A stretch of DNA of 44,791 nt. It comes from Terriglobia bacterium (lineage in GTDB: Bacteria > Acidobacteriota > Terriglobia > Acidiferrales > UBA7541). This document shows positions 26,112 to 34,163 of the stretch, piece after piece. The stretch lies in NCBI GenBank assembly GCA_020073375.1, contig JAIQFG010000034.1, forward strand, positions 1 through 44,791, read 5' to 3'. The first letter of the stretch is position 1. Every line of letters begins with the position of its first letter. The notes beneath the pieces were generated by a model that worked only from the letters and a program-made list of their open reading frames with translations, was not told the DNA's origin and did not search any database. The translations under genes were made by a program, and so were the position numbers.

Positions 26112-26600
26112 ATGTTCAACCGGAAATCCAAGGGCAAGCACGACTGGAAACATCACGGCGTGCGAATCGTCCGCGGAAATGAGCTTGATTCCAACACGCC
26201 GCAGACCGAGGGAATGACGCGCGCTGAAGCCATCTCCCATGCGCGCATGGGCGCGCAAAAACTGTGGGCCGGCACGGTCATTGTCCACCCGGACGCAAAG
26301 ACCGGCCCGCATCACCACGGGGAGCTGGAAACCGTGCTGTACATCGTTCGCGGGCGCGCACGCATGCGCTGGGGGGATCGCCTGGAATTCGTGGATGAGG
26401 CCGGCCCGGGCGATTTCATTTTCGTGCCGCCCTACGTGCCGCACCAGGAACTCAACGCGCGCAGCGATATGCCGGTGGAAGCGGTCGTGGTGCGCAGCGG
26501 GCAGGAACCTATCGTGGTCAACCTGAAGATCCCGACTCCGGAGCCAAGCCCGAAAACACCGCAGCCCGATCCGTTTCATTCCGTGCCGAAAAAATCGTAA
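26112..26600 (+). CDS. Cupin-domain protein
   Basis: 162 residues with one cupin_2 barrel. The metal site is HHHGELETVLYIVRGRARMRW (HxH...E) and the second motif GDFIFVPPYVPHQELNA supplies the last His. GGAG lies six bases before the ATG at 26112 and decides it over an ATG at 26082. The N-terminus is basic (MFNRKSKGKHDWKHHG) and the C-terminus Pro-rich. The reaction is not predictable; sugar isomerase, dioxygenase or ligand-sensing roles all occur in the family. Confidence 0.85.
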   Translation: MFNRKSKGKHDWKHHGVRIVRGNELDSNTPQTEGMTRAEAISHARMGAQKLWAGTVIVHPDAKTGPHHHGELETVLYIVRGRARMRWGDRLEFVDEAGPGDFIFVPPYVPHQELNARSDMPVEAVVVRSGQEPIVVNLKIPTPEPSPKTPQPDPFHSVPKKS

Positions 26601-26624
26601 ATGGACCCCGCTGTGGGGTTTTAG

Positions 26625-26699
26625 GTAGCGCCGGCGTCTCGCCGGCTCTTTTCGCCAGATACTAGAATCAAAACCCTGCCGGCGGGACCCCGGCGCTAC
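26625..26699. repeat. GTAG-headed inverted REP pair, GCCGGCGtctCGCCGGC type
   Basis: The left unit GTAGCGCCGGCGTCTCGCC and the inverted right unit GTAGCGCCGGGGTCCCGCC are about 30 bases apart. The right head supplies the TAG stop codon of the APC permease gene on the minus strand. Confidence 0.85.
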
Positions 26700-28960
26700 G
26701 ACTGACCTGGCTTGGTGGCTTTATTGTGATTGACGTGGGCTTTCAGCCGCGCGACCACGTCGGCTTCCTTCCCTTCATTCAATTCGTTGAGCACTTCATC
26801 CAGCGCAAAGTGAACCACGTCGTGGTGATGAAGCTCGTCCGGCGCGATCTGGTCGCTGAAGCGCAGCCACAAGCGGTGGATCAGGCGCACTTCGTTCGAG
26901 GTAAGGTTCGGCGCGTGCGGCCCCAGCAGAAAATATTCCCTCTGCCCGCCAGGCGTGAAAATTTCCAGGTTAAATTGCGGTCGCGGATCCGGGAGCTTTT
27001 CCCATGCCAGGCCGATTTCCCGGGCTTGTTCGGGCAGCGTCAGCTTGGCGGAGCGGCCGAGCGCGATGGTGTTGGATTCGAGTTTCTCGGCGGCGTTCAG
27101 GATGCCGCCCCACATGTCGTTGGCCGAGACCACGGCCAGGCGAACGGTTTTGCCGCGCTTTTCGGCCAGCGACAGCGCCTTGGTAAACAGAAACTGCTCG
27201 ACGCTCCCGAATAATTGCTCGGCTTCGAGTTCGCTCGAGCCGGAAGTCGTCCGGCTCAGCAGGCGAACGTGAAGCACCACGACGTCGCGCCGCTCCGGCC
27301 GCACCCTGTCCAGCACCGCCTGCAGGTGGTACAGCGCGTGAAAATTGCTGACCGGAACCAGAATATTTCCGGGCCGCACGCCCACCGCCTGCGGCGACAG
27401 CTCATCCCGCGCCGCCACGTTGAACTGGTCCATTTCCACGTGGCCGCTGCCCTGTTTGCGATGCGTAATGCGCTCGGAGACCGAGAACACTCCGAACATG
27501 ACAAAGGAAAACGTCAGGCCGGCGACCGTGGCGCTCGGTTTCGTGAACAGGTTTACGACCGCGATCAGAAACAGGATCACGGTGATTAGCGCCAGCCCGA
27601 GCGGAATTTCCTTGCCGAATAATTGAAAATTCAGCGGCACGCGGGCCTCGCGCTCGTTGGGATGCGTGTAGCGCATCACCAGCACGGCGATCCCCTGCAT
27701 CGTAAAGCTCCAGATCACTCCGAAAGCGTACAGGTTGGCAAGAAACGTCACGTCGCCGCGGCTGGCCAGGATGGTCAAAATCTGAAATACGACGACCATG
27801 TTGATAATGCGATGGGAAGTGCCAAACCTGCGGTGCGGCTGCCGGAACCAGTCGGTCAACACGCCATCCTCGGAAACGCGGTTGAGCACGCCGTTCGATC
27901 CCACGATGGCCGTGTTCACCGCGCCCGCCAGGATCAGCGTGCCCACCGCCACCACAAACACGTGGAAGGCCAGGCGCAACGTAAATGGCCCGACCAGGCT
28001 CATGGACAATCCGCCGATCAGGTTCTCCAGATACTTTCCGCGCGTGTCGTCCGGAATGATCATCACGGCATAGAACGACACCAGCGAAGTGAACAGCAGG
28101 CTATAAATGAAAATGATCAGCCCGGCTTTCCTCAGATTCTTCAGCTTGGGGGCTTCGATTTCGCGGTACACCTGCGCGAGCGATTCCTCGCCGCTCATGG
28201 CCAAAACCGAGTGCCCGATGCCGACGAACACGGCGATCATCGGGATCATTTTCAGCACCTGGCTGCCGTTGAGCCATCCCAGCGACCGCGCGTCCAGGCG
28301 GATGTTGGACGGCCAGGGAAAGGGAGGAAGCTGCGCGCCGCGAACCCAGATGGTATACGTGCACCAGACGATGAGGATCACCACCATCACGGTGGTGACC
28401 TGCATGATCCGCAGCGCCTTCTGGCTGGATTCGTGCACGCCCTTGATGTTCTCCCACCAGAAATAAATCGTGATCATGACCGCGAAAAACGCCGCCGTGG
28501 AATTCTCATGCAGAACCAAATTCAAGTGGAAATAGGCGAACAACTCATTGAGAAGCCCGGCGAGATATTGCCCCGCAGAGACGCCGCTGATCGGGCCGGT
28601 GAGGACGTAGTCGAACATCAGTGCGGAGACGGAAAATTTCGCCAGCGTTCCGCCCAGCGCTTCCTTGACCACGCGGTACACGCCGCCGCGCACGAACATG
28701 CTGCAGCTTTCGACGTAAATCGCGCGCACGCAGTAGGAAAACAGCATGACGCCCAGGATGAACCAGGGCGCCGACTTGCCGATGAAGCTTTCCGATTCGC
28801 CGCCCGCGTAATAGGCCGACGACGCCAGATCGTTGAGCACGATGGCCGCGGCGCGCCAGAACGAGATGAACGTGAGCATGGCCGTGGTGGCAATGATCAC
28901 GCGCGGCGCGGTGATAACAGGGGAACGGTCCTGATTGGGGTCGGAGGTGGTGGACGCCAT
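26696..28960 (-). CDS. APC-superfamily amino acid permease with long cytosolic tail
   Basis: 754 residues. About twelve TM helices (30-500) form an APC transporter, starting TAPRVIIATTAMLTFISFWRAAAIVLNDLASSAYYAGG. A conserved segment between helices reads YVLTGPISGVSAGQYLAGL. The C-terminal 230 residues are soluble. Their first half has a universal-stress-protein-like opening (RPGNILVPVSNFHALYHLQAVLDRV... DVVVLHVRL) and the end is a helical, His-rich segment (DELHHHDVVHFALDEVLNEL). This tail suggests nucleotide or ligand control of transport (inference). The substrate is unknown. The stop codon is contributed by a REP-like element. Confidence 0.85.
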   Translation of the reverse strand: MASTTSDPNQDRSPVITAPRVIIATTAMLTFISFWRAAAIVLNDLASSAYYAGGESESFIGKSAPWFILGVMLFSYCVRAIYVESCSMFVRGGVYRVVKEALGGTLAKFSVSALMFDYVLTGPISGVSAGQYLAGLLNELFAYFHLNLVLHENSTAAFFAVMITIYFWWENIKGVHESSQKALRIMQVTTVMVVILIVWCTYTIWVRGAQLPPFPWPSNIRLDARSLGWLNGSQVLKMIPMIAVFVGIGHSVLAMSGEESLAQVYREIEAPKLKNLRKAGLIIFIYSLLFTSLVSFYAVMIIPDDTRGKYLENLIGGLSMSLVGPFTLRLAFHVFVVAVGTLILAGAVNTAIVGSNGVLNRVSEDGVLTDWFRQPHRRFGTSHRIINMVVVFQILTILASRGDVTFLANLYAFGVIWSFTMQGIAVLVMRYTHPNEREARVPLNFQLFGKEIPLGLALITVILFLIAVVNLFTKPSATVAGLTFSFVMFGVFSVSERITHRKQGSGHVEMDQFNVAARDELSPQAVGVRPGNILVPVSNFHALYHLQAVLDRVRPERRDVVVLHVRLLSRTTSGSSELEAEQLFGSVEQFLFTKALSLAEKRGKTVRLAVVSANDMWGGILNAAEKLESNTIALGRSAKLTLPEQAREIGLAWEKLPDPRPQFNLEIFTPGGQREYFLLGPHAPNLTSNEVRLIHRLWLRFSDQIAPDELHHHDVVHFALDEVLNELNEGKEADVVARLKAHVNHNKATKPGQS

Positions 28961-29138
28961 AAGGGCTTAAGATTTCATCAGTTTTATATAAAGAATTTAT
29001 TGTCACATCTTCGGAGGGGGATGTCCATGAAGGTTCTTAAAATGCCGCGGATCAGTCTTCGTGATACAGGGGAACGTCGGGGCGCGCAACGTTTGGGTTC
29101 AAATCCGCATGGAAGCGGCGGACAAAGTTAATTCATTG

Positions 29139-29528
29139 TCAGTCCGAGGCCGTCCGGTGCTCGCGCGCGCAATCCTGGCAGGGGCAGATCGTACGCAGAA
29201 GATCGAAGCTGAAGATTCCCGCGGTGTGGCCGTCGTTAAAATCGATCTGCAGGGCGTAATTGCCCACGGCGTGGGCGGATTTCGCCGTAAGTTTGGGCTT
29301 GAACATCGGGAGTAATGGGGAGTTCAGCACGGGCGCCGTTTGCGGCCCTTTGGCCAGTTTCTTCATGCGCTCGTCGTTGCACATCGCGCAGGGGCACTCC
29401 TCGCGCAGATATGCGAAATCGTAATGGCTCGCGTGCCCGTCGGCCCAGGCGATGTCGATGCCCGCGCCCGTCGACACGTGGACCTTTACCTTCGCGGGCT
29501 TTCTGCGTTCGTCGATGGGAATGGGCAT
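29139..29528 (-). CDS. DUF971 (GBBH-like N-terminal domain) protein
   Basis: 129 residues. The fold is recognisable from 'GIDIAWADGHASHYDFAYLRE' and YALQIDFNDGHTAGIFSFDLLR, with two Cys clusters: CPCAMC (about 47-52) and CPCQDC (near the end). DUF971 occurs as the N-terminus of gamma-butyrobetaine hydroxylase, where it binds zinc, and fused to Mrp/ApbC Fe-S scaffold ATPases. The ATG at 29528 is chosen; an upstream in-frame start at 29576 would overlap the ATPase gene. It sits 22 bases after the ATPase gene of the iron-uptake operon and may be cotranscribed, which would fit an Fe-S role (inference). Confidence 0.85.
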   Translation of the reverse strand: MPIPIDERRKPAKVKVHVSTGAGIDIAWADGHASHYDFAYLREECPCAMCNDERMKKLAKGPQTAPVLNSPLLPMFKPKLTAKSAHAVGNYALQIDFNDGHTAGIFSFDLLRTICPCQDCAREHRTASD

Positions 29529-29550
29529 TGTCCGGGTCTGAGCCTTTTCG

Positions 29551-30227
<677 letters not shown>

Positions 30228-30231
<4 letters not shown>

Positions 30232-31358
30232 TCTCCTCGGAGAATCTCCGCGGGCCGCACGCGCCCAAGCAGGCGCAAGGGGAACGCGCCCGCCAGCGCC
30301 ACCAGCATGGTGAGCGCCACAGTCACCGGCAAAATCACCAGGCGCGGCGAAACCTCAACGCCAAACACGCGCCCGCCGATCCATCGCGCCAGCACAGCCC
30401 CCGCGAAAAACCCTATCGTGCCACCCAGCACCCCCAGCGCGCCAGCCTCTGCAAGAAATAAGTGCATGATGCGCGAGACCGGGCCGCCGAGCGCCTTCAT
30501 CAATCCGACGTCGCGGCTGCGCTCCATGGCCAGCGCCGCCATCGAAGCCAGAACGCCGAGCATCGAGAGCGCCAGGATCAGCGCGATGGTCCAGAAGATC
30601 AGGCCGTGGATTCGTCCCAGAATCGATCCTTCGGCGGCGGCGATCTGTCGCACCGGGCGCACTTCGAGGCCCGTCGCGGCACTGGCAAGGCTGCGCGTGA
30701 CCTCTTCGATTTCCGCGGTGGTGCCTGAAACGCTGAGCTGCACCAGGCTCAATTTGCCGGGCAATCCCGCAAGGCCCTGCGCCAGATCGAGGCGCGTAAA
30801 AATCTGATTGTCTTCGGCGCCGCCCGTGGTCACGATGCCCGCGACATCTAGAGAAATGGTCCGGCCGCCGGAACGCATTTCGACGCGGCTGCCGGGCGCG
30901 AGGCCCAACTGGCGCGCGGCGGCCACGCCCGCAAGGCATTGTTCGCGGTCGCCTCCGGAGGAAACCCAGTTCCCTTGTAGCTTCCACCACGAATTCATTT
31001 TGGATAATTGATCAAACAATGTGCCGGCCAGAATCACGGGCTGGCTGCCGGAATTTGCGGCAACGTACAGAAACGGCGTGGCGGCAATGATCCGTGAGAC
31101 GATCCGTGGATCGTGCTGCGCGGCGATCTGGTCCATCACCGAGGCGTCGGCGAGCGCAGCGTCGCCGCCCGTTACGGGCGGCGCGATGACCACATTTGCG
31201 CCGAACGTGCGGAATTCCTGCGTCAGTTTTTTTTCCGCGTCCAGGTTTACGTTCAACAGCGCCGAGCAAACCGCCGCTCCGCTGGCCAGCGCGATCAGAG
31301 CCACGGTGAGCCGCCCGCGGCTCGCGCCCAGCAATTTCCATAAGATTCGCAGGAACAT
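30228..31358 (-). CDS. FtsX-like ABC permease (second of two, iron-uptake operon)
   Basis: 376 residues starting MFLRILWKLLGASRGRLTVALIALASGA (TM1). A periplasmic MacB-like domain spans about 45-240 (LTQEFRTFGANVVIAPP... VEMRSGGRTISLDVAGIVTTGG). Three TM helices form the FtsX core, with 'RSRDVGLMKALGG' after the second TM and an ending LLGRVRPAEILRGE. It is a paralogue of the gene directly upstream, with which it shares MFLRI at the start and ILRGE/VLRGE at the end. The longer open frame upstream to 31610 overlaps that gene and is spurious. The gap from it is 19 bases. Confidence 0.9.
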
Positions 31359-31377
31359 CGAACGGGTGTGCAAGGAT

Positions 31378-32661
31378 TCACTCTCCCCGCAGAACCGGGG
31401 CGGGATCGGCGTGCGAGGCGCGCGCCAGCGGCGCAAGGCTTCCCAAGAGTGCCACGATGGCGGCCAGAGCCAGCACGACAGGGAAAAGAATCCAGCGAAG
31501 CGTGGGAGCAATGCCGAAAATTCCGATTCCGAGAACGCGCGCCAGTACCACGCCGATGGCGTAGCCCAGCACGCCGCCGACGAACGCGAGCAGAAGCTGC
31601 TCGGCGGCAAAGAATGCGCCGACGGCGCGGTGGCTCGCGCCCAGGGCTTTCATTAATCCGATTTCCGAGCGGCGCTCGAGCACCGTGGTCGCGGACGTTG
31701 CCCCCACGGCCAGCGCGGCGGCAAACAACGCGGCGATCGTCACCAGCCACATCAATCCGCCAACGCGCGTGAGGATGCGGCCCTCGCCCTCGGCCACTTG
31801 GCGGATCGCGCGCACGTCCACTCCGGGAAGCTGCTGCCGCATCTGCAGCGAGATCGAGGAAATGTACGGGCTGCAATACCAGCGGTCGTATTCCACCGGA
31901 GTCATGGTCGCGGGATCGCGCTGCGAGAAAGAGTCGGCGGGCTTGGTGAGCGCGCTGACCAGCAGGCGGCGGTATTGGCCCGGCCGACCGGCGAGATCCT
32001 GCGCGATTTCCAGTGGCGCGAGGACCGCGTTGTCCTCGCGTCCTCCGGTGGAAACGATTCCGGTAATAGTCACCGTGCGCGCGCGTTCACCCGCGCCGAT
32101 TTTTACGCTGCTGCCGGCGCGCAGTCCCAGGCGCTGCGCTAGGCCCGCGCCCGCCACGGCTTCTTCCGCGCCATCGGAAAACCAGCGGCCCTCGACGCGC
32201 CACCACGGATCGGTCGCGGAAACACCGGTCACGAATCTGCTGCCGTCGGGAATGGTGACGGTGTGGCTGTACCAGGTGCCGATTAATTGTTCGCGTGACG
32301 ATTTCGCCGCATTTCCGGCAGCGACGTTCACCGGAACGTCGAGAAGCGGAGCGAAGCCCACGATATTGTTCCGCCAGAAAATCGTCTTCAATTTTCCCAG
32401 ATCGCTCTCCGGCAGGTAGGCTCCGGCGTCCACGGGACGGTAGTCGACGCCGCCGATTTCCAGAGGAAGCGTGTCCGACGCGGGAGTGACCAGCAGATTC
32501 GCGCCCAACGAGCGAAACTCGCGCGCCAGGCGGTCGCCGACGTCGAGTGAAACTTCCAGCGTGGCCGTGGCTACGGCCATGCCCAGCGCCAGGGCCGCCG
32601 CCGTCAATATTTTCCGGCGCGGCTTGCGCGTGAAGGAATCGCTGACGATTCGCAGAAACAT
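31378..32661 (-). CDS. FtsX-like ABC permease (first of two, iron-uptake operon)
   Basis: 427 residues: TM1 (KILTAAALALGMAVATATLEV), a large periplasmic MacB_PCD-like domain (about 45-300, with LAREFRSLGANLLVTPASD and TVTITGIVSTGGREDNAV), then three TM helices. The FtsX motif is ERRSEIGLMKALGASHRAVGAFF and the C-terminus is ASHADPAPVLRGE. The periplasmic insert is longer than in its paralogue, including an extra 'NNIVGFAPLLDVPVNVAAGN' segment. It lies 39 bases after the FTR1 gene. In the Campylobacter Cj1658-1665 type locus two such permeases occupy the same positions. Confidence 0.9.
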   Translation of the reverse strand: MFLRIVSDSFTRKPRRKILTAAALALGMAVATATLEVSLDVGDRLAREFRSLGANLLVTPASDTLPLEIGGVDYRPVDAGAYLPESDLGKLKTIFWRNNIVGFAPLLDVPVNVAAGNAAKSSREQLIGTWYSHTVTIPDGSRFVTGVSATDPWWRVEGRWFSDGAEEAVAGAGLAQRLGLRAGSSVKIGAGERARTVTITGIVSTGGREDNAVLAPLEIAQDLAGRPGQYRRLLVSALTKPADSFSQRDPATMTPVEYDRWYCSPYISSISLQMRQQLPGVDVRAIRQVAEGEGRILTRVGGLMWLVTIAALFAAALAVGATSATTVLERRSEIGLMKALGASHRAVGAFFAAEQLLLAFVGGVLGYAIGVVLARVLGIGIFGIAPTLRWILFPVVLALAAIVALLGSLAPLARASHADPAPVLRGE

Positions 32662-32700
32662 AATTTTCGGCCGGATTTCAAATTGCGCGGTGAAACGATT

Positions 32701-33960
32701 CTAGTGCGAAACCCGGCTCCGAGCCTCGGCCAACGCCGGAACGTCGATCACCAGATCGCCATTTTCGGTGCGCGACGGAACGCCCACCGGATTGCATCCG
32801 CCGGCTTCGCCGATCGTCGGGACGTAAATAGCCGAGGCGCAGTTGTTGCAGATGACATTAGAGCCCTCCTGGCGGTAACCCGCGGTGCCGCAGATCAGGC
32901 AGGCGTCCAGCGCGGTGCCCCAGCTTCCATTCGGCTTGCGGATAATCAGGAATCGCACAGTGGTGCCGCCGGCATCGACGCTATAAATGTGGAGGTTGGA
33001 ATCGCTGACTTCGGAAATCGGAACACGCACCACGCTGCCGTCGGCCTGAATGGCACGCGCCACGGTCGTGGCCGTCACGCGCGTGTACGCAAATTCCGCG
33101 GCCAGAATCAGGATCACGGCAGTGCAGGTGAAAGCTGACGCGAACGCCCAGCGCCGCTGCTTGCGGCGCTCCCACTCCAGGCGGCGGCGTTCGGCTGGAT
33201 CGGCCACGGCATCGGTGGTCTTGACGCGCGCGGCCATCCATTCGCGCAGCACCAGCAGCGCGGCGGCGCCCAGGATCACGGCAAAAAAGAAAACTTCGTT
33301 GCGCACGATGGGGCCGACATAGGCCATTTCCACGCGGCTCGAGGGCAGCCACATGGCTTCGCTCAATTCGTGAATTCCGGTGAGCGCGAGCTGGATCGCG
33401 ACAAGAATCAGGATCGTGCTGGTGGCCGCGAAAAATCGGCCAAGCGAAATTTTCAGAGTCCCCTGGAAGAAGAACCATCCCACGGCAATGGCCACCCCGA
33501 GTCCCAGGCTGGTGCCGATCCACACGGCCAGGCCTTCGCTGGAAAGTTCCACCGCGCGCAGGATCAGCGCCAGTTCAGCCCCTTCGCGTACCACCATGAA
33601 AAACACAAACGCGGCCAGGCCCATTCCTGCGGAGAAATCGCTCTTGGCTGCAAAACCTTCCACGCGATCTTCGATATGCTTTTTCAGGTGCCGCGCAACG
33701 TGGTTCATCCACACGATCATGGTCACGACAAATACTGCCGCGACCAGCAGCAGCACTCCCTCAAATCCGTCTTCGCTGACCTTCCAGCGCTCCAGCGCAA
33801 TCGCCACCGCCAGGCTGGAAACCACCGCAGCTGAAACCCCTCCCCACACCCAGCGCACAAGGGCGGCTCGCCCGGTACGGTTCAGATACACCAGGACGAT
33901 GCCGACCACCAGGGCGGCTTCCACGCCTTCGCGCAACGCAATCAGAAATGAGGAGAGCAA
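32701..33960 (-). CDS. FTR1-family iron permease fused to DUF2318 Fe-S-type domain (FetM-like)
   Basis: 419 residues. The N-terminal ~250 form an FTR1/EfeU-type permease with seven TM helices and two REGxE iron motifs: ALREGVEAALVVG (about 8-20) and VVREGAELALILR (about 123-135). One more TM helix (~280-300) leads to a periplasmic DUF2318 domain with CLICGTAGYRQ, VICNNCASAIY and EAGGCNPVGVP, a Cys-rich metal or Fe-S site. The fusion is that of FetM-like proteins. The start is a TTG at 33960 with AGGAT 8 bases upstream. It is the first gene of the operon. The usual periplasmic iron carrier P19/FetP is not encoded next to it. Confidence 0.92.
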   Translation of the reverse strand: MLSSFLIALREGVEAALVVGIVLVYLNRTGRAALVRWVWGGVSAAVVSSLAVAIALERWKVSEDGFEGVLLLVAAVFVVTMIVWMNHVARHLKKHIEDRVEGFAAKSDFSAGMGLAAFVFFMVVREGAELALILRAVELSSEGLAVWIGTSLGLGVAIAVGWFFFQGTLKISLGRFFAATSTILILVAIQLALTGIHELSEAMWLPSSRVEMAYVGPIVRNEVFFFAVILGAAALLVLREWMAARVKTTDAVADPAERRRLEWERRKQRRWAFASAFTCTAVILILAAEFAYTRVTATTVARAIQADGSVVRVPISEVSDSNLHIYSVDAGGTTVRFLIIRKPNGSWGTALDACLICGTAGYRQEGSNVICNNCASAIYVPTIGEAGGCNPVGVPSRTENGDLVIDVPALAEARSRVSH

Positions 33961-34035
33961 ACGGCTAATCCTTAGTGGGCAGGTGCCACGCGATCACCCA
34001 AAGTTCCGCGAAAGAGCAGACCCCGCACCCGATAC

Positions 34036-34054
34036 TTGCCCCAAACTAGGGCAA
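34036..34054. promoter_or_regulatory. Palindrome TTGCCC-N7-GGGCAA upstream of iron operon
   Basis: Perfect six-base arms, 80 bases upstream of the FTR1 start and six bases from the Fur-like site. It may be a second regulator site or part of the promoter. Only symmetry and position support it. Confidence 0.4.
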
Positions 34055-34059
34055 ATTCT

Positions 34060-34080
34060 AGTTGCAACTCATTAGCAACT
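34060..34080. promoter_or_regulatory. Fur-box-like operator in the FTR1/secretin intergenic region
   Basis: The symmetrical AGTTGC-N9-GCAACT contains, on the minus strand, TGCTAATGAGTTGCA. This matches the 7-1-7 Fur consensus TGATAATnATTATCA at 11 of 14 defined positions. It lies about 100 bases upstream of the FTR1 gene, where an iron-responsive repressor would be expected. It also lies 84 bases upstream of the divergent secretin gene. Confidence 0.6.
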
Positions 34081-34163
34081 GGAAATACAAGTTTACACGT
34101 CCCATTACTCCCGGTCAAGTTTCTACCGCTTCCCTGTTCCCTGACGGTAGAATATGCATCTAC

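Noticed and set aside
29090..29115. GGGTTCAAATCC-like word resembling a tRNA T-loop
   Set aside because: No acceptor, D or anticodon stems could be fitted around it and no CCA-like end is present.
27623..29131. 502-codon open frame opposite the APC permease
   Set aside because: His/Asp/Arg-rich antisense translation with no recognisable fold, against a clear 12-TM transporter on the other strand.
33961..34163. Upstream TTG at 34062 as the secretin start
   Set aside because: The extra 34 codons lack a ribosome site, would run through the Fur-like palindrome and precede the signal peptide with unsuitable sequence. Kept only as a less likely alternative.
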